From NCBI RefSeq assembly GCF_030929495.1, contig NZ_JAVFWN010000003.1:62001-126000 (forward strand): a stretch of 64,000 nt of DNA, written 5' to 3'. Numbering within the stretch: position 1 is the stretch's first letter; every line of letters starts with the position of its first letter. The notes under the pieces are model-generated. The model searched no databases, was not told where the DNA came from, and saw nothing but the letters and a program-made list of their open reading frames with translations. Positions 50,059-58,545 of this stretch are shown here, piece after piece. Source of the stretch: Nocardioides sp. LHD-245 (GTDB lineage: Bacteria; Actinomycetota; Actinomycetes; Propionibacteriales; Nocardioidaceae). The translations under genes were made by a program, and so were the position numbers.

Positions 50059-50913
50059 TCAGCCGCAGGGCTCCTCGCCCTGGGTGAGCAGCTCCCCGGC
50101 GAGGGTCGTGGTGATCCGGTAGCAGCTGCCGCTCGAGCGGTTGCCCGCGGAGACCACCACCGCGGCCCGGCCGTCGGTGCGCAGGATGGTCACGCCGAGG
50201 ATGTCGACCGGCCCGAGGGCCGCGTCCCGTGCGGTGTTCACGTGCCGGAACATCGCGTCGACGTCGACCTCGGCGAGGGCGATCAGACCGGGCTCGAGCG
50301 GTGCGCTCGGTGTCCGGGCACCGTCGTCGAGGAAGGTGCCGTCCCGTAGGAACCAGCGGCGGATCTTGCCGTCCGCCCGGGAGGGCCGGTAGATCACGGC
50401 CTGATGATCGGTGAAGCCGAAGGCCAGCGCGCGGGGCTGTCGGCCGAACTCCTCCTGGTAGAGGGCGGCGAAGTCGCGCACGCCGTCGGGCGTGAAGGAG
50501 TAGGCAGGCTCGTCGGCGGGTGCCACGTCGTCGGCCGGCGGCTCCGGCTCGGGCACGCGGGGCTCGTCGGCCGGCTCGGGTGCCGGCGCGGGGACGACCG
50601 GAGCCGTCGTGGCGGCCGGCTCGGGCTCGTCGTGATCGAGGGCGGTGTAGGCCACCCCTCCCGTGACCACCAGTGCGATCACGGCCCCGGCGACGGCGAG
50701 GCGCGACCTCGTCAGGCGTTCCTCCCTGGCGGGGCCGCGCCGGAGATCGTCGGTGAGACTGGTGAGGTCCTCCCTGGTCTCCGCGCGCAGGGCGAGCTCA
50801 CCTCGCCTCTCCCACTCGGAGCGGGAGAGGCGGCCCTCGCCGTACGCCGACTCCAGGAGGCTCAGTGCCTCCATCCGGTCGTCCTCGCTCGCCCACCTGC
50901 CGTGCTCGCCCAC
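50059..50913 (-). CDS. DUF1707-domain membrane protein
   Basis: 284 aa from GTG at 50913. N-terminal DUF1707 (about 6-60): RWASEDDRMEALSLLESAYGEGRLSRSEWERRGELALRAETREDLTSLTDDL, a small domain common in actinobacterial membrane proteins. Then one transmembrane helix (about 72-93), a Pro/Glu/Ala-rich linker (about 95-145) and an extracytoplasmic domain (about 150-284) with YSFTPDGVRDFAALYQEEFGRQP and a Cys pair near the end (SGSCYRITTT...EEPCG). Function unknown. Divergent from the kinase gene (92 bp). Confidence 0.8.
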   Translation of the reverse strand: MGEHGRWASEDDRMEALSLLESAYGEGRLSRSEWERRGELALRAETREDLTSLTDDLRRGPAREERLTRSRLAVAGAVIALVVTGGVAYTALDHDEPEPAATTAPVVPAPAPEPADEPRVPEPEPPADDVAPADEPAYSFTPDGVRDFAALYQEEFGRQPRALAFGFTDHQAVIYRPSRADGKIRRWFLRDGTFLDDGARTPSAPLEPGLIALAEVDVDAMFRHVNTARDAALGPVDILGVTILRTDGRAAVVVSAGNRSSGSCYRITTTLAGELLTQGEEPCG

Positions 50914-51005
50914 GGCTCGACGCTACCCAGACGCCGGCCGCCCGCCGGGCCGGGGGCTGGGGATGACCGTTCGCCCGCCGTACCGGGAGCCGGTAGAACG
51001 GGGGG

Positions 51006-52055
51006 ATGCCGCCTCCGCCGCGCCCGGGTACGACGGCACCCGGCGACCAGCTCGGGCCCTACCGCATCGTGCGCCGGCTCGGTCGGGGCGGGATGGGGAC
51101 GGTCTACGAGGCCGTCGACACGGTGCTCGAGCGGCGGGTGGCGCTCAAGCTGATCGTCCCGGAGCTCGCGGACGACCCGGACTTCCGGGCGCGGTTCGTG
51201 CGCGAGGCGCGGGCGCAGGCGTCGCTGGACTCGCCGCACGTGGTGCCGGTCTTCGCGCACGGCGAGATCGACGGCCGGCTCTACCTCGTCAGCCAGCTGG
51301 TCCCCGACGGCGACCTCGGCGCCGCGCTGCGCGCACACGGCCCGTTGCCGCCCGGCGAGGCGGCCGACCTGGTCGCGCAGGTCGCCGACGGGCTCGCCGA
51401 GGCGCACCGGGCCGGGCTGGCGCACCGCGACGTCAAGCCGGCCAACGTCCTGCTGCGCCGCCGCGGCACCCACACCGTCGCCTACCTCGCCGACTTCGGG
51501 ATCGCGGGTCGCGCGGGCGGCGACCCGGACCGCGGCGTGGCGGGCGATCTGGAGGCGCTGGGCCGGCTGCTCGGCGCGTGCCTGACCGGCCGCGCGCCGT
51601 ACGACGGCCGGCCGGTGGGGCGCCTCCCGCGCGGCCTCGCGCGGGTGCTCCGCGACGCCCTCGCCGGCGACTACCCCTCCGCCGCCGCGTTGCGCGACGA
51701 CCTGCGGAGTAGCGTCCCGGCCCGACCCGGACGCCGCCCGGCCCGCCGGTCCCGGCGGCCCCGGCGGCCCCGGCGGATCGCCCAGCCGGCGCTGGCGGCC
51801 GCGATCACGGCCGTCCTCGTCGGATCGGTCACGGTGCTGACCCGGGACGACTCCCCGGCTCGGCGCCGGCCGGAGGTCGCGGCTCTCGCCCACGCCCTCG
51901 AACGCGACGCCGCGCTCGACCCCGCGGTGGCCGGGTGCACCGCCCGCGCGCTCGCTGCCGGCCACGGCGTGCGCCGCCTCGACGAGCTGCCACGCGACGC
52001 GGTCCTCACCGCGGCCGCCCGGTGCCTGTGGCCCTCCCCGCCGCCCGCCCGCTGA
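51006..52055 (+). CDS. Ser/Thr protein kinase lacking most of its activation segment
   Basis: 349-aa PknB-type kinase. Gly-rich loop GRGGMG (residues 26-31), ATP-binding K48 (VALKLI), HRDVKPAN with catalytic D142 and DFG at 163-165 are all present. After DFG the sequence goes FGIAGRAGGDPDRGVAGDLEALGRLL, so the Asp of subdomain IX follows only about 17 residues later. The Thr-bearing loop and the APE motif (subdomain VIII) are absent. A basic juxtamembrane stretch (about 237-258) precedes one helix (about 261-280) and a short outer tail with two Cys. No PASTA domains. It may be constitutively active, substrate-impaired or a pseudokinase. Confidence 0.85.
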   Translation: MPPPPRPGTTAPGDQLGPYRIVRRLGRGGMGTVYEAVDTVLERRVALKLIVPELADDPDFRARFVREARAQASLDSPHVVPVFAHGEIDGRLYLVSQLVPDGDLGAALRAHGPLPPGEAADLVAQVADGLAEAHRAGLAHRDVKPANVLLRRRGTHTVAYLADFGIAGRAGGDPDRGVAGDLEALGRLLGACLTGRAPYDGRPVGRLPRGLARVLRDALAGDYPSAAALRDDLRSSVPARPGRRPARRSRRPRRPRRIAQPALAAAITAVLVGSVTVLTRDDSPARRRPEVAALAHALERDAALDPAVAGCTARALAAGHGVRRLDELPRDAVLTAAARCLWPSPPPAR

Positions 52056-52060
52056 CCCGG

Positions 52061-53536
52061 TCAGTCGCGCGGCGGCGTGGCCCGGTCCAGCAGCCAGTCG
52101 TCGAAGAAGGCGGACAGCTCCTCGCCGGTGGTGTCCTCGATCCAGTCGAGGTACTCGGTGCGGTCGGCGGTGTCGTTGGCCTGGGCGGCCGGCCACTCCC
52201 GGAGCACCTCGAAGAACCTCTTCTCGCCGACCCGCTCGCGCAGCTCCTGCCACATCAGGGCCGGGCCGTAGTAGATGTTGCCGTCGCCGAACTGGGCCGG
52301 GTCGAAGGCGCCGGGCGGGCCCGCCGCCGCCCGCAGGCCGGACTCGAAGGCGGCCCAGTCGTCCATCTTCCGGGCGATCGGGATGCCCTCCTGCTCGGCC
52401 TCCCACATGCCCTGGAGATACATCGCCATGCCCTCGTTCATCCACACGTCCGACCAGTCCGCGGGGGTCACCGTGTCGCCGTACCAGTGGTGCGCGGCCT
52501 CGTGCACGAGGACCGCCGCCGAGAGGCTGTACGGCGAGTCGCCCAGCGTCACCATGGTCTGCGTCTCCATGCCGCTGTCGTTGTCGACGACGAGCACGCC
52601 GAAGCTGTCGAACGGGTACGGGCCCAGGATCCGCTCGAGCCAGTCGATCGCCTCCGGCGCGAACGAGGTGTCGCCCGGCAGGGCCTCCCCGTCGGCATCG
52701 GTCCAGACCTGGATCGGCACGCCGCTCGCCGACTCCAGCTCCGTGTGCTGGAAGTCGCCGAACGCCACCGTCACGAGGTACGCCGACGCCGGCTCCGCGA
52801 GGTGCCAGGTGTTCACGCTCCGCCCACCCTCGGTGGTCGAGGAGGTGAGGACGCCGTTGGCGACGCCGGCCCACGGAGCCGGGACGGTGAGCGTGAAGTC
52901 GTAGAGCGCCTTGTCGGACGGGTGGTCGTTGGCGGCGTACCAGGTGAAGGCGCCGTAGGGCTCCTGCAGGGTCCAGGTCTCGTGCTCGTCGGTGATGCTC
53001 CAGCCCACGCCCTGTGCGAAGTCGCTGCGCGCGCTGGGCGCGGGGGCACTCGCCGGGGTGCCGGCGTACTCCAGCACCAGCTCGTACTGCCGCTCGGCGG
53101 TGATCGGGTGCGCGACGGTGAGGTCGTTGCCCGCGACGGCGAGCTCGACGGGCGCACCGTCGACCGTGGCGCTGCTGATCGCGAGCTGCTCGTTGAAGTC
53201 GAGCGGGATCCGCTCCGCGTCGGCCGTGGCCCGGAAGGTCAGCGTCTCGGTCGCGGTGAGCCGGTCCGTGTCGGGCGCCCAGGCGAGGTCGAGGTCGTAG
53301 TGCAGGGCGTCGACGAGCGGGTCGCCGATCTCGGGGTAGACCGAGTCGGCACGGGTGTCGTTGTGCGCGATCGCCAGATCGCCGGGCGGTGCCGCGTTGT
53401 CAGGGGAGCTGGTCGGCACCGGGGACGTCGTCGCGCCCGGTCCGGTGGGCTGCCAGGACAGGCCGCCGCACGCGGCGAGCAGCAGGCAGCCGGCGGCCGC
53501 GGCCAGGAGGCCGCCGGTGCGCGCGCCGCGTCTCAT
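52061..53536 (-). CDS. M1-family metallopeptidase lipoprotein
   Basis: 491-aa exported protease. Lipoprotein signal peptide with lipobox LLAAC (about residues 18-23). An N-terminal beta domain (about 60-250) is followed by the catalytic domain: zinc motif HEAAHHWYGD near residue 344 and the third ligand Glu in VWMNEGMAMYLQGMW, 19 residues after HEAAH, plus the exopeptidase-like DSGMETQTMV block upstream (GAMEN equivalent reads GMETQ). Aminopeptidase N-like family. The truncated C-terminus lacks the large ERAP-like domain, as in short bacterial members. Convergent with the kinase gene with only 5 bp between stops. Confidence 0.9.
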   Translation of the reverse strand: MRRGARTGGLLAAAAGCLLLAACGGLSWQPTGPGATTSPVPTSSPDNAAPPGDLAIAHNDTRADSVYPEIGDPLVDALHYDLDLAWAPDTDRLTATETLTFRATADAERIPLDFNEQLAISSATVDGAPVELAVAGNDLTVAHPITAERQYELVLEYAGTPASAPAPSARSDFAQGVGWSITDEHETWTLQEPYGAFTWYAANDHPSDKALYDFTLTVPAPWAGVANGVLTSSTTEGGRSVNTWHLAEPASAYLVTVAFGDFQHTELESASGVPIQVWTDADGEALPGDTSFAPEAIDWLERILGPYPFDSFGVLVVDNDSGMETQTMVTLGDSPYSLSAAVLVHEAAHHWYGDTVTPADWSDVWMNEGMAMYLQGMWEAEQEGIPIARKMDDWAAFESGLRAAAGPPGAFDPAQFGDGNIYYGPALMWQELRERVGEKRFFEVLREWPAAQANDTADRTEYLDWIEDTTGEELSAFFDDWLLDRATPPRD

Positions 53537-53636
53537 GGACGCATCATGGCAGTGGTGGGTCGCAGAGAGGACGGACCACGTCCCTCACCCCGGCCCGCAC
53601 GTCGACCTGGCGTCCGGAGACGTGACTACTTGGTCG

Positions 53637-54344
53637 TCAGGGGGCCCGAGGCGTCATGCTCAAGTCCGACACCTTCCAGGTCGAATCTTCTCGCACCAGT
53701 TCGATCTCAACGTCCGATATTCCTGTCGGTGAGTAGACCTGAAGCTGCCCGCTCCCGATGCCGACGCCCGACGACCACAGCAACACTGAGCCCGTCAGTT
53801 GGGCCGAGTTCTCGCCGAACTCGACCGTCACCACCTTCAAGTCCTTGCCCCCGCTCGCAAGGATGTAGCTGATCGCCTCATCTCCTTCAAGGAGTGAGTT
53901 GTTGATGGGGTCGGCGGCTACCTTGACAAGTCGAGGAATGATCCCCGGCAGGTACGCAACCCATTCGTCGTTCCTGGCGAGTGCTTCCGCCTTGGCTCTT
54001 CCGGCGAGGAATCGCTCGACATCATGGCGTGCTGTGGCCAAGCCGGCCTGATAGTCGGCGGGGAGGCTGAGGTACTCGCGGCGGTGGGCTCCAGCGTCGC
54101 TCATCTCGACGAGAAAGGGGTCGACCAAACCTGATCGAGGATCCACCGAGATGGCATTCTGCGCGGTATTGATGCCGCGCAGGGCTGCATCGATGACTGC
54201 CGCGCGATCAGCGTCGGCTTCGGGGCGTCCGCTCGTGTCCCCGCCCATGATCCCGCCCATGATCCCGCTCATGCTCGCGACGACGGTCGCCACCGCGGCG
54301 ACGAGGAGCGACGCGACCGCGACGGTCCGATGACTCTTGTTCAT
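53637..54344 (-). CDS. secreted or membrane-anchored protein in low-GC pair
   Basis: 235 aa from ATG at 54344, two bases after the stop of the lectin-amidase gene. An N-terminal hydrophobic segment (about 8-35, TVAVASLLVAAVATVVASMSGIMGGIMGG) serves as signal or anchor, followed by a hydrophilic domain with helices (EADADRAAVIDAALRGINTAQNAI) and a strand-rich C-terminal half (LKVVTVEFGENSAQLTGSVLLWSSG, VEIELVREDSTWKVSDL) like DUF4878/NTF2-type folds. Lower GC than flanks. It could be an immunity-like or accessory partner of the co-transcribed lectin-amidase. Not recognised. Confidence 0.65.
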   Translation of the reverse strand: MNKSHRTVAVASLLVAAVATVVASMSGIMGGIMGGDTSGRPEADADRAAVIDAALRGINTAQNAISVDPRSGLVDPFLVEMSDAGAHRREYLSLPADYQAGLATARHDVERFLAGRAKAEALARNDEWVAYLPGIIPRLVKVAADPINNSLLEGDEAISYILASGGKDLKVVTVEFGENSAQLTGSVLLWSSGVGIGSGQLQVYSPTGISDVEIELVREDSTWKVSDLSMTPRAP

Positions 54345-54346
54345 TG

Positions 54347-55423
54347 CTACGCCCCGCTCGGGATTCGGACGAGATAGTAGAAGGTGGTGGTTCTGTTGGC
54401 ATTGTACGGCCACAGATGCCAGATCGCCTTCTGGCGGTCGGAGGTGTGACCGTTCACGCGGTCGCCTGTAAATGGAGAATGGGGATCTTTGCCTGCTGCG
54501 ACCCTCACATTGACGTGGTCGATGAGCTGACCGTCCTGATTGCCCCACTCATAGAAGACCAGATCCCCCTTCGAGCCGCTCACGTAGGCAGGAGGCCTCG
54601 AGGATGAGCTTGCGATGTAGGTCGAATCGGCCCCTAGTTTCTGGGTGACGAAGGAGTACAACCTGCGTGCGATGCTCCAGCTCTGTGTCCAGCCGTTCAC
54701 GCTCGCCGCCCACTTGTCCGGAAGATTGTTCGAGCCCAGCAACGGCCCGCTCGGCCAGCGCATCTCGATGCCGCCCGCCCAGAGGACCTGGCTGGCAAAA
54801 TTGGCGCAATCATTTTCGAACCCTTGAGGGAAAGCTGGGTGGCGTGTGTTCCAGTAGGTGTTCGCGTAGTCTCGGGCGGCGTCCCGATCATAGTGGTACG
54901 AAGGGCGAGGGTTGGGCGTCCATGTGGTGTAAGTGGCCCAGTAGACGGCATTGTCCGCGCCGTAGAGTACGAGATTTCCGTCGTCTTGCATCGCGGCGCG
55001 ATGCACGGGCCTTCCGTTCGTGCCCGAACTCCACAAGGGAACTCCGTCGCCTCGGTAGACGACGAAGTTCCCGTCACCCTGGAGTACCGCAAAGGATCCA
55101 GGGTTGCCGACGGTCCCGCTCGACCACAGTGCAACGGAGCCTGTCCCCGGACCGCTCGAGCCGTAGACCACAAGATTGCCATCGGTCTGCATGACCAGCA
55201 GAAGCAGGCCGTTGGGCGATACGAGGTACTGGTCTCCGTGCAGATACTCACCCGCGTACAGATGCGAGGTTCCGGCGCCGGCCACCGCTGGAGGGGCGCC
55301 CAGTAGCGAGACTGGCGCTCCAAGAAGGCTTGACGTCATCAGCAGCAACGCCAACCGAACAAAGAAGGCCCGCGCCGAACGCGGCTCCTCGGGCCGGGTC
55401 GACGGCCGGTTGCGTGATATCAC
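54347..55423 (-). CDS. secreted B-lectin/amidase_6 fusion protein
   Basis: 358 aa from GTG at 55423 (ATG at 55339 is an alternative). Signal peptide to about residue 48. Residues about 52-165: bulb-type mannose-lectin domain with three QxDGNxVxY sites (MQTDGNLVVYG, LQGDGNFVVYRG, MQDDGNLVLYG), the mannose-binding motif. Residues about 175-358: putative amidase domain of the amidase_6 type with YDRDAARDYANTYWNTRHPAFPQGFENDCANFASQVLWAGG (catalytic Cys) and HVNVRVAAG (His). Likely secreted and active on glycan or peptidoglycan targets, as in lectin-like bacteriocins. Low-GC codon use suggests acquisition. Confidence 0.8.
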   Translation of the reverse strand: MISRNRPSTRPEEPRSARAFFVRLALLLMTSSLLGAPVSLLGAPPAVAGAGTSHLYAGEYLHGDQYLVSPNGLLLLVMQTDGNLVVYGSSGPGTGSVALWSSGTVGNPGSFAVLQGDGNFVVYRGDGVPLWSSGTNGRPVHRAAMQDDGNLVLYGADNAVYWATYTTWTPNPRPSYHYDRDAARDYANTYWNTRHPAFPQGFENDCANFASQVLWAGGIEMRWPSGPLLGSNNLPDKWAASVNGWTQSWSIARRLYSFVTQKLGADSTYIASSSSRPPAYVSGSKGDLVFYEWGNQDGQLIDHVNVRVAAGKDPHSPFTGDRVNGHTSDRQKAIWHLWPYNANRTTTFYYLVRIPSGA

Positions 55424-55751
55424 CGAAGAATATGGCCGCGGCGGCGAGGAATCAGGGGTTTGCTGAATTTCTTGCCGGCGGGCTTGCTCGTAGCGAAGGA
55501 ATGCACGGTCGGGATGGTGATGGCGCCGGTGCGCCAGATCGGGCGTACCGCTGCCCGCACGGCGTAGTAGCCCGAGAAATCCTCAACCGCCGCTCCCGGG
55601 GGCAGGAGTGGCGGCCACGTCCGTGCCACGGGGTCGCACCGTCATCCCGAATGTGACAGCGATTCACATTCACCGTCACCCGGGACCGCCGGCGTCGTTG
55701 GACGGGGTGATCGGGGTCACTGTCGTGCGCCCGGAGCGCGGAGGTGGAGTG
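55424..55751. other. 328-bp intergenic region, no gene
   Basis: Divergent interval between the lectin-amidase gene and the metal-dependent hydrolase. The left two thirds keep the lower GC of the acquired pair. From about 55690 the sequence returns to bulk GC. No open frame here has family content. GGAGGTGGA at 55740-55748 is the ribosome site for the hydrolase. Confidence 0.5.
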
Positions 55752-58349
55752 GTGGTCGAAGCACAGGTCGAGCCCACGCAGGGGTGGCAGCGGGTCGGAC
55801 TGGCCGCGCTGGTCGCGCTGTCCGTGGTTGGGGTGGCGCTCACGGTGCCGACGGCCGGGGGCACGGCGCCGGGCGCCCGCGCGAACGACGGGACCATGAC
55901 GCTCGCCGCCGCAGCCGAGCAGCGCAAGTTCGAGCTCGGCGTACCCCACGACGACGCGCTGCTGGCGCCGCACGACCACAACGACCCCGCGACCAAGAAC
56001 GACGTCGCCCGCGGGCTGGCCGTCGGCGACGACCTGGGCGCGGCGGTCGACCCGACCTCGGCCGCGGAGCGCCGGGCCGCCGCGTCGTACGTCGACGGCG
56101 AGCGGGCGCTGCCCGACCCGAGGCTCGTGCCGACCGCGGCCTACCCGGCCCGCACGCCCGCGCCCGCCGACCGGTTCGCGATGGCCGGCGGCTGCTACGC
56201 GCTGAGCGGCGGCGGGGGCACCTTCGGCCCCTACTACTTCAAGGCCACCCGGCTCGGCGGCTACCTGCTGCACACCGCCGAGGGCGAGCTCACCCGCAAC
56301 GGCAACGGGTCGGTGGAGATCGCCGCCAAGCCCGGCCCGGCCGCGGACTGGACGGTCTCCGGCGGGCCCGGCGCCTTCACCTTCCAGATCGACGGCGCCG
56401 GCGCCCTCGTCGCGCAGGGGCGCACCCTCACGACGGGTCCGGCCGCGACCCCTTTCCAGCTGCGCCTGGTCGGCGGCTGCCCGGCGTACCCCGAGGCGGA
56501 CATCAACGTGAGCGGCGAGCCCTTCGGCGGCGCCGCGCCGTACCAGGAGGTCCGGGGCTTCGTCGACGCGCACACCCACGGCATGGCCTTCGAGTTCCTC
56601 GGCGGCAAGGTGCACTGCGGCCGCCCCTGGCACGAGTACGGCGCGCCGTACGCACTGGAGGACTGCGCCGACCACAAGCTCACCGGGGGCAAGGGCGCGC
56701 TGCTGGAGTCGGTGCTGTCCGGCAAGCCGTCGCACGACCCGGTCGGCTGGCCGACCTTCAAGGACTGGCCGGCGCCGGAGTCGCTGACCCACGAGGGCAC
56801 CTACTACCGGTGGCTGGAGCGGGCCTGGCGCGGCGGGCAGCGGCTCTTCGTCAACCTGCTCGTCGAGAACAACAAGCTCTGCCAGCTCTACCCGCTCAAG
56901 CGGAACTCCTGTGACGACATGACCTCGATCCGGCTGCAGGCCAAGGACATGCGCGTCATGCAGGACTACATCGACGCCCAATTCGGCGGCCCGGGCAAGG
57001 GCTTCTACCGGATCGTGCAGGACCCGTTCGAGGCGCGCCGGGTGATCAACGCCGGCAAGATGGCCGTCGTCATGGGGATCGAGACGTCGATCCCGTTCGG
57101 CTGCACCTACAAGACGGTGCTGGGCCGTGACTTCCCGGCCTGCAGCGCCGCCGAGATCGACGCGAACCTCGACGAGATGCAGGCGCTCGGCGTACGCCAG
57201 ATGGAGCTGGTCAACAAGTTCGACAACGCACTCGCCGGAGTCGCCGGCGACGCCGGCGCGATCGGGCCACTGGTCAACGCCGCCAACTTCCTCGAGACCG
57301 GCACGTTCTGGGCGATGGAGCACTGCGAGCCCGCGGACGGCGAGTCCGCCGACAACGCCCAGATCACCCTGCCCGACATCAGTGCCGGCCAGCAGGACGC
57401 GCTGTTCGGGGCGCTCGGCAAGGTGCTCGGCATCCTCCCGGCGCTGCCGCTCTACCCGCAGCCCGCGCACTGCAACAGACGCGGCCTGACCGACCTCGGC
57501 GTCCACACCATCGAGGGCCTCGCGAAGCGGAGGATGGTGTTCGACCCCGATCACCTCTCCGTCAAGGCGCGCGCCGCCTCGATGGACGTCATCGAGGACC
57601 TGGGGTACGCCGGCGTCATCTCCAGCCACTCCTGGTCGACCCCCGACACCTACCCGCGGATCTACCGCTCCGGTGGGTTCATCACGCCGTACGCCGGCGA
57701 CTCGACCGGCTTCGTCGAGAAGTGGCGCCGCCACCTGGGCTGGGCCGACTCCCGCTACTACTTCGGCTTCGGCTTCGGCGCCGACATCAACGGACTCGGC
57801 GCCCAGGGCAACCCGCGCGGCGCCGGCGTACCCAACCCGGTGCGCTATCCCTTCGTCGGCCTCGGTGGGGTCACCGTCGACAAGCAGCGCGCCGGCCAGC
57901 GGGTGTGGGACATCAACACCGACGGCGTCGCCCAGTACGGCCTCTATCCCGACTGGGTCGAGGACCTGCGCCAGGTCGCCGAGGCGCAGCAGCGCGGCGA
58001 CGGCGCCAAGATCGTCGACGACATGGCGCGCGGCGCCGAGGCGTACCTGCAGATGTGGGAGCGCGCGTACGGCGTGCGCCCGGACTCGTGCCGCAACCCG
58101 GGGCTGCGGATGTCGCTGGCCAAGGCGAAGAAGCTCGGGAAGCGGATGGTCCGCAAGCGGATGACCACCGACCGGGTGATCGCGAAGGTCGGCCAGCCCT
58201 ATCTCCGGCTCGACAAGAGGTTCACCTTCTGCGCCCAGGCGAAGAAGGTGAAGAAGAACGGCAAGAAGACCAAGCGGACGGTCAAGGTGACCGTCGTCGT
58301 GAAGCTCCGGCCCAACGGCACGGTCAAGAAGGTGCGGTTCCGGCGGTGA
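55752..58349 (+). CDS. secreted metal-dependent hydrolase (dipeptidase/amidohydrolase-like)
   Basis: About 865 aa from GTG at 55752. GGAGG ends 7 bp upstream, and the GTG at 55749 is equally near. A signal peptide (about 12-36, RVGLAALVALSVVGVALTVP) is followed by a beta-rich N-terminal module (about 135-245). The catalytic barrel starts near residue 268 with GFVDAHTHGMAFEF (His-x-His zinc site), then MGIETSIPFGC, MDVIEDLGYAGVISSHSW and GFGADINGLGAQ, a layout like peptidase M19 or other amidohydrolases. The C-terminal 60 residues are Lys-rich and strand-like (KKNGKKTKRTVKVTVVVKLRP), possibly wall-binding. Substrate unknown. Confidence 0.82.
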   Translation: MVEAQVEPTQGWQRVGLAALVALSVVGVALTVPTAGGTAPGARANDGTMTLAAAAEQRKFELGVPHDDALLAPHDHNDPATKNDVARGLAVGDDLGAAVDPTSAAERRAAASYVDGERALPDPRLVPTAAYPARTPAPADRFAMAGGCYALSGGGGTFGPYYFKATRLGGYLLHTAEGELTRNGNGSVEIAAKPGPAADWTVSGGPGAFTFQIDGAGALVAQGRTLTTGPAATPFQLRLVGGCPAYPEADINVSGEPFGGAAPYQEVRGFVDAHTHGMAFEFLGGKVHCGRPWHEYGAPYALEDCADHKLTGGKGALLESVLSGKPSHDPVGWPTFKDWPAPESLTHEGTYYRWLERAWRGGQRLFVNLLVENNKLCQLYPLKRNSCDDMTSIRLQAKDMRVMQDYIDAQFGGPGKGFYRIVQDPFEARRVINAGKMAVVMGIETSIPFGCTYKTVLGRDFPACSAAEIDANLDEMQALGVRQMELVNKFDNALAGVAGDAGAIGPLVNAANFLETGTFWAMEHCEPADGESADNAQITLPDISAGQQDALFGALGKVLGILPALPLYPQPAHCNRRGLTDLGVHTIEGLAKRRMVFDPDHLSVKARAASMDVIEDLGYAGVISSHSWSTPDTYPRIYRSGGFITPYAGDSTGFVEKWRRHLGWADSRYYFGFGFGADINGLGAQGNPRGAGVPNPVRYPFVGLGGVTVDKQRAGQRVWDINTDGVAQYGLYPDWVEDLRQVAEAQQRGDGAKIVDDMARGAEAYLQMWERAYGVRPDSCRNPGLRMSLAKAKKLGKRMVRKRMTTDRVIAKVGQPYLRLDKRFTFCAQAKKVKKNGKKTKRTVKVTVVVKLRPNGTVKKVRFRR

Positions 58350-58388
58350 GGCGCGGCGCCGGCGGTGGAGGCGGGCGGGACCCAGAAG

Positions 58389-58404
58389 TTACCTGCCGGT
58401 AGTA
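58389..58404. promoter_or_regulatory. operator-like palindrome upstream of etfD
   Basis: TTACCTGCCGGTAGTA holds the inverted arms TACC and GGTA four bases apart, and TAGTAT (58400-58405) overlaps it as a possible -10. It is about 140 bp upstream of the etfD start, the kind of short inverted site bound by TetR regulators of beta-oxidation genes. The call is tentative. Confidence 0.4.
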
Positions 58405-58545
58405 TCCGCGGTGCCCGCGGCGCCAGCGTACGTGGGTAAGGCTTGCCTATCGCCGGGGGATCCCTCGCTCGGCACTAGGCTCGTCGGGCGCACTCCTGTG
58501 CGCGGCCCCTATGACTCCCTGCCGGCTGAGGAGCTGTTGGACACC

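Noticed and set aside
58437..58453. TAAGGCTTGCCTAT as a second iron box upstream of etfD
   Set aside because: Only about half of the DtxR/IdeR consensus positions match, and the half-sites are wrongly spaced.
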